Shown: in pieces, positions 62,755-64,000 of the stretch
Position numbering within the stretch: the first letter of the stretch is position 1
Layout: every line of letters begins with the position of its first letter
Assembly (NCBI GenBank): GCA_025917655.1
Contig: CP084615.1
Coordinates: 1,116,001-1,180,000 of the forward strand
Reading direction: 5' to 3'
DNA: 64,000 nucleotides
From: Chlorella sorokiniana
Lineage: Eukaryota; Chlorophyta; Trebouxiophyceae; Chlorellales; Chlorellaceae
The notes under the pieces: generated by a model
Seen by the model: the letters and a program-made list of their open reading frames with translations, nothing else
Database searches by the model: none
What the model was told of the DNA's origin: nothing
Translations under genes and position numbers: made by a program

Positions 62755-64000
62755 CTATTTGACGATGTGCTCAGCGAACAGGCCTGCCAGGTATCGTAAT
62801 GGCATAATGATTACTGCAGCTCTTGACAAAGTGCAACTCAGATGGGAGGGTGTTGCTGCGCCAGCACCTGGCTTAGGAAAGTTGAAAGAGCCATTTCGTG
62901 CAGGGAACCCTGGCCCCAACAACCACGCACTGTCATTCCTTACAAGCGGCAAAGGCGCGCGTGTGTGTGTGGGGCGGGTTGGGGGTACAGCCACAAGCCC
63001 AGGCAGGGCGGCGAGTTCTCGTCCTTGCGCACCCCCGTGACGGCACGCTACACTTGTCATGGGGTGCCTGCTCAAGGCGGCCTTCCACCAGTCGTAGTTC
63101 AGAAACGTGCCCCTCGCATCCACAGCAAAGTTGGCAGATGGCAACATAAAACAAACCATATCCCTGCCGCTCAGCCACTCAGCCGCCTCAACGCCGAGCG
63201 GGGACTGCGCGGACGGGGCGCCGCCACCGCCGCGCTGTGGCTGATTGCCGCCTCCAAGCAAGTTCATAACCTGCAGTTGCATTTGATTATTGTATTCAGT
63301 ACAATAGGCATGGCAAAGCATATCGGGCTTCGATTGCCTTGATCAAGCACAACATGTTTTCAACAGAAATCTTGCTGCCCCCACTTACGATGAAGCCCAG
63401 CGGCATCACAACCATCCAGTTCTTCTGCAGCCAGGTCTTCTCCTCCTCTTTTGCCTTTCCCTTGTCGCCTTCATCCTTCTTGCCGTGCTGCGAGCCTGCT
63501 TCTTGTTGCGACCGCTGCTGCTCTGCTGAGGGACTCGCCGTCGTGCCCGCGGCCCCCACAGCGCCACTTCCAGCCTGTGCGCTCTGCATCAGCAGTGGCA
63601 GCACATCCGGTGCCGCCGACGGCATGCGTAGCTCCAGCGCCTGCGCGGCCGGCAGCTGCAAGCCATCTGCTGGTGCAGCAATGCGGCTGCAGGGCGAGGT
63701 GATTGCGATGGCCGCCACACGACGGCCGTCCAGCAGGTCCAGAGCCAGCCCGCCATCAGCGGCGGCAGATGTCAGGCACCGTGCAGGAAAAGAGGTGCTG
63801 ACAGTCTGTGAACCCGCGTCAGACACCAGCGCAGAGGGCAACCGCAGGCGGTACAAGCCGTCTTTGGCGACTAGCTCGCGCAACTGCGCCTCCTGCTCAG
63901 CTGTGAGCGGCGCCCGCTCCAGGGTGGCGGTGGCACCCGGCCGCTGCGGAGGGGGCAGTTTATGTTGCTTGTCTGTACCCTGTAGAAAACAAGGACGACA
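62755..64000 (-). CDS. ER membrane protein complex subunit 10 (EMC10), 5' end beyond the window
   Basis: EMC10 is a lumenal/one-pass subunit of the EMC insertase, which inserts tail-anchored and polytopic proteins into the ER membrane. The visible exon (63389-63979) encodes ATLERAPLTAEQEAQLREL, VAKDGLYRLRLPSALVSDAG and FPARCLTS, a linker rich in Gln/Gly, then KTWLQKNWMVVMPLGFI. A clean GTAAGT donor joins it to VMNLLGGGNQPQRGGGG (63270 down), matching the family's single C-terminal membrane helix and Gly-rich end. Other EMC10s stop soon after the Gly run. Here the frame stays open to 62755, adding roughly 130 residues that look non-conserved, so the true stop may be nearer 63180 with a base error. 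N-terminal exons, including the signal peptide, lie past the right edge. Confidence 0.78.

Overview
This is nuclear DNA of a GC-rich, intron-dense green alga. The best fit is a Chlorella/Micractinium-type trebouxiophyte. That placement is an inference from very high GC, short GTGAGT...GCAG introns in nearly every gene, TGTAA-type poly(A) signals, plastid-pathway genes, a type-2 DGAT, a bifunctional DHFR-TS and a (SPPPP)n cell-wall protein. I see no tRNA or rRNA genes, no CRISPR array, and no transposon, retroelement or virus-like protein.

Layout, left to right. 0.25-4.2 kb (-): TMF/golgin-candidate-5 coiled-coil Golgi tether. 4.8-8.8 kb (+): putative chromatin reader with two CXXC-like Cys clusters and a Tudor-like domain. 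9.2-12.7 kb (+): mTERF protein. 12.9-16.4 kb (-): secreted serine carboxypeptidase with a tandemly duplicated exon. 16.6-19.3 kb (+): DGAT2. 19.7-22.3 kb (-): leucine-rich-repeat membrane protein. 22.9-24.8 kb (-): PP2C phosphatase. 25.1-26.6 kb (-): unrecognised plastid membrane protein. 26.9-29.0 kb (+): SnRK2-like kinase. 29.6-32.5 kb (-): IspH/HDR of the plastid MEP pathway. 32.8-37.2 kb (+): mitochondrial HSP60. 37.6-38.5 kb (-): TRAPPC6/Trs33. 39.2-52.0 kb (-): a very large modular extracellular-matrix glycoprotein. Its parts are three N-terminal adhesin-like repeats, about eight FN3-like modules, a 3.6-kb Pro-rich hinge and a Cys-rich tail. 53.0-56.2 kb (-): DHFR-TS. 56.8-58.1 kb (+): one-pass membrane protein with a Lys/Ala coiled coil. 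58.4-60.5 kb (-): aspartate carbamoyltransferase. 61.1-62.6 kb (-): expansin-like secreted protein. 62.8 kb to the right edge (-): EMC10, cut by the window.

The genes are mostly unrelated housekeeping functions. There is a loose grouping of nucleotide-synthesis genes (DHFR-TS and ATCase) and of wall or secretory genes (carboxypeptidase, the modular glycoprotein, expansin-like, EMC10, TRAPPC6, the golgin). Many neighbours are divergent pairs sharing short promoters (170-630 bp).

The most interesting items are the modular matrix gene at 39-52 kb, the carboxypeptidase exon pair whose splice phases fit mutually exclusive use, and the CXXC-like/Tudor protein. A caution applies throughout: at least a dozen conserved coding exons carry single-base frame slips, mostly in short G or C runs. 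These look like consensus-sequence errors rather than decayed genes, so exon models given here are approximate at those points.
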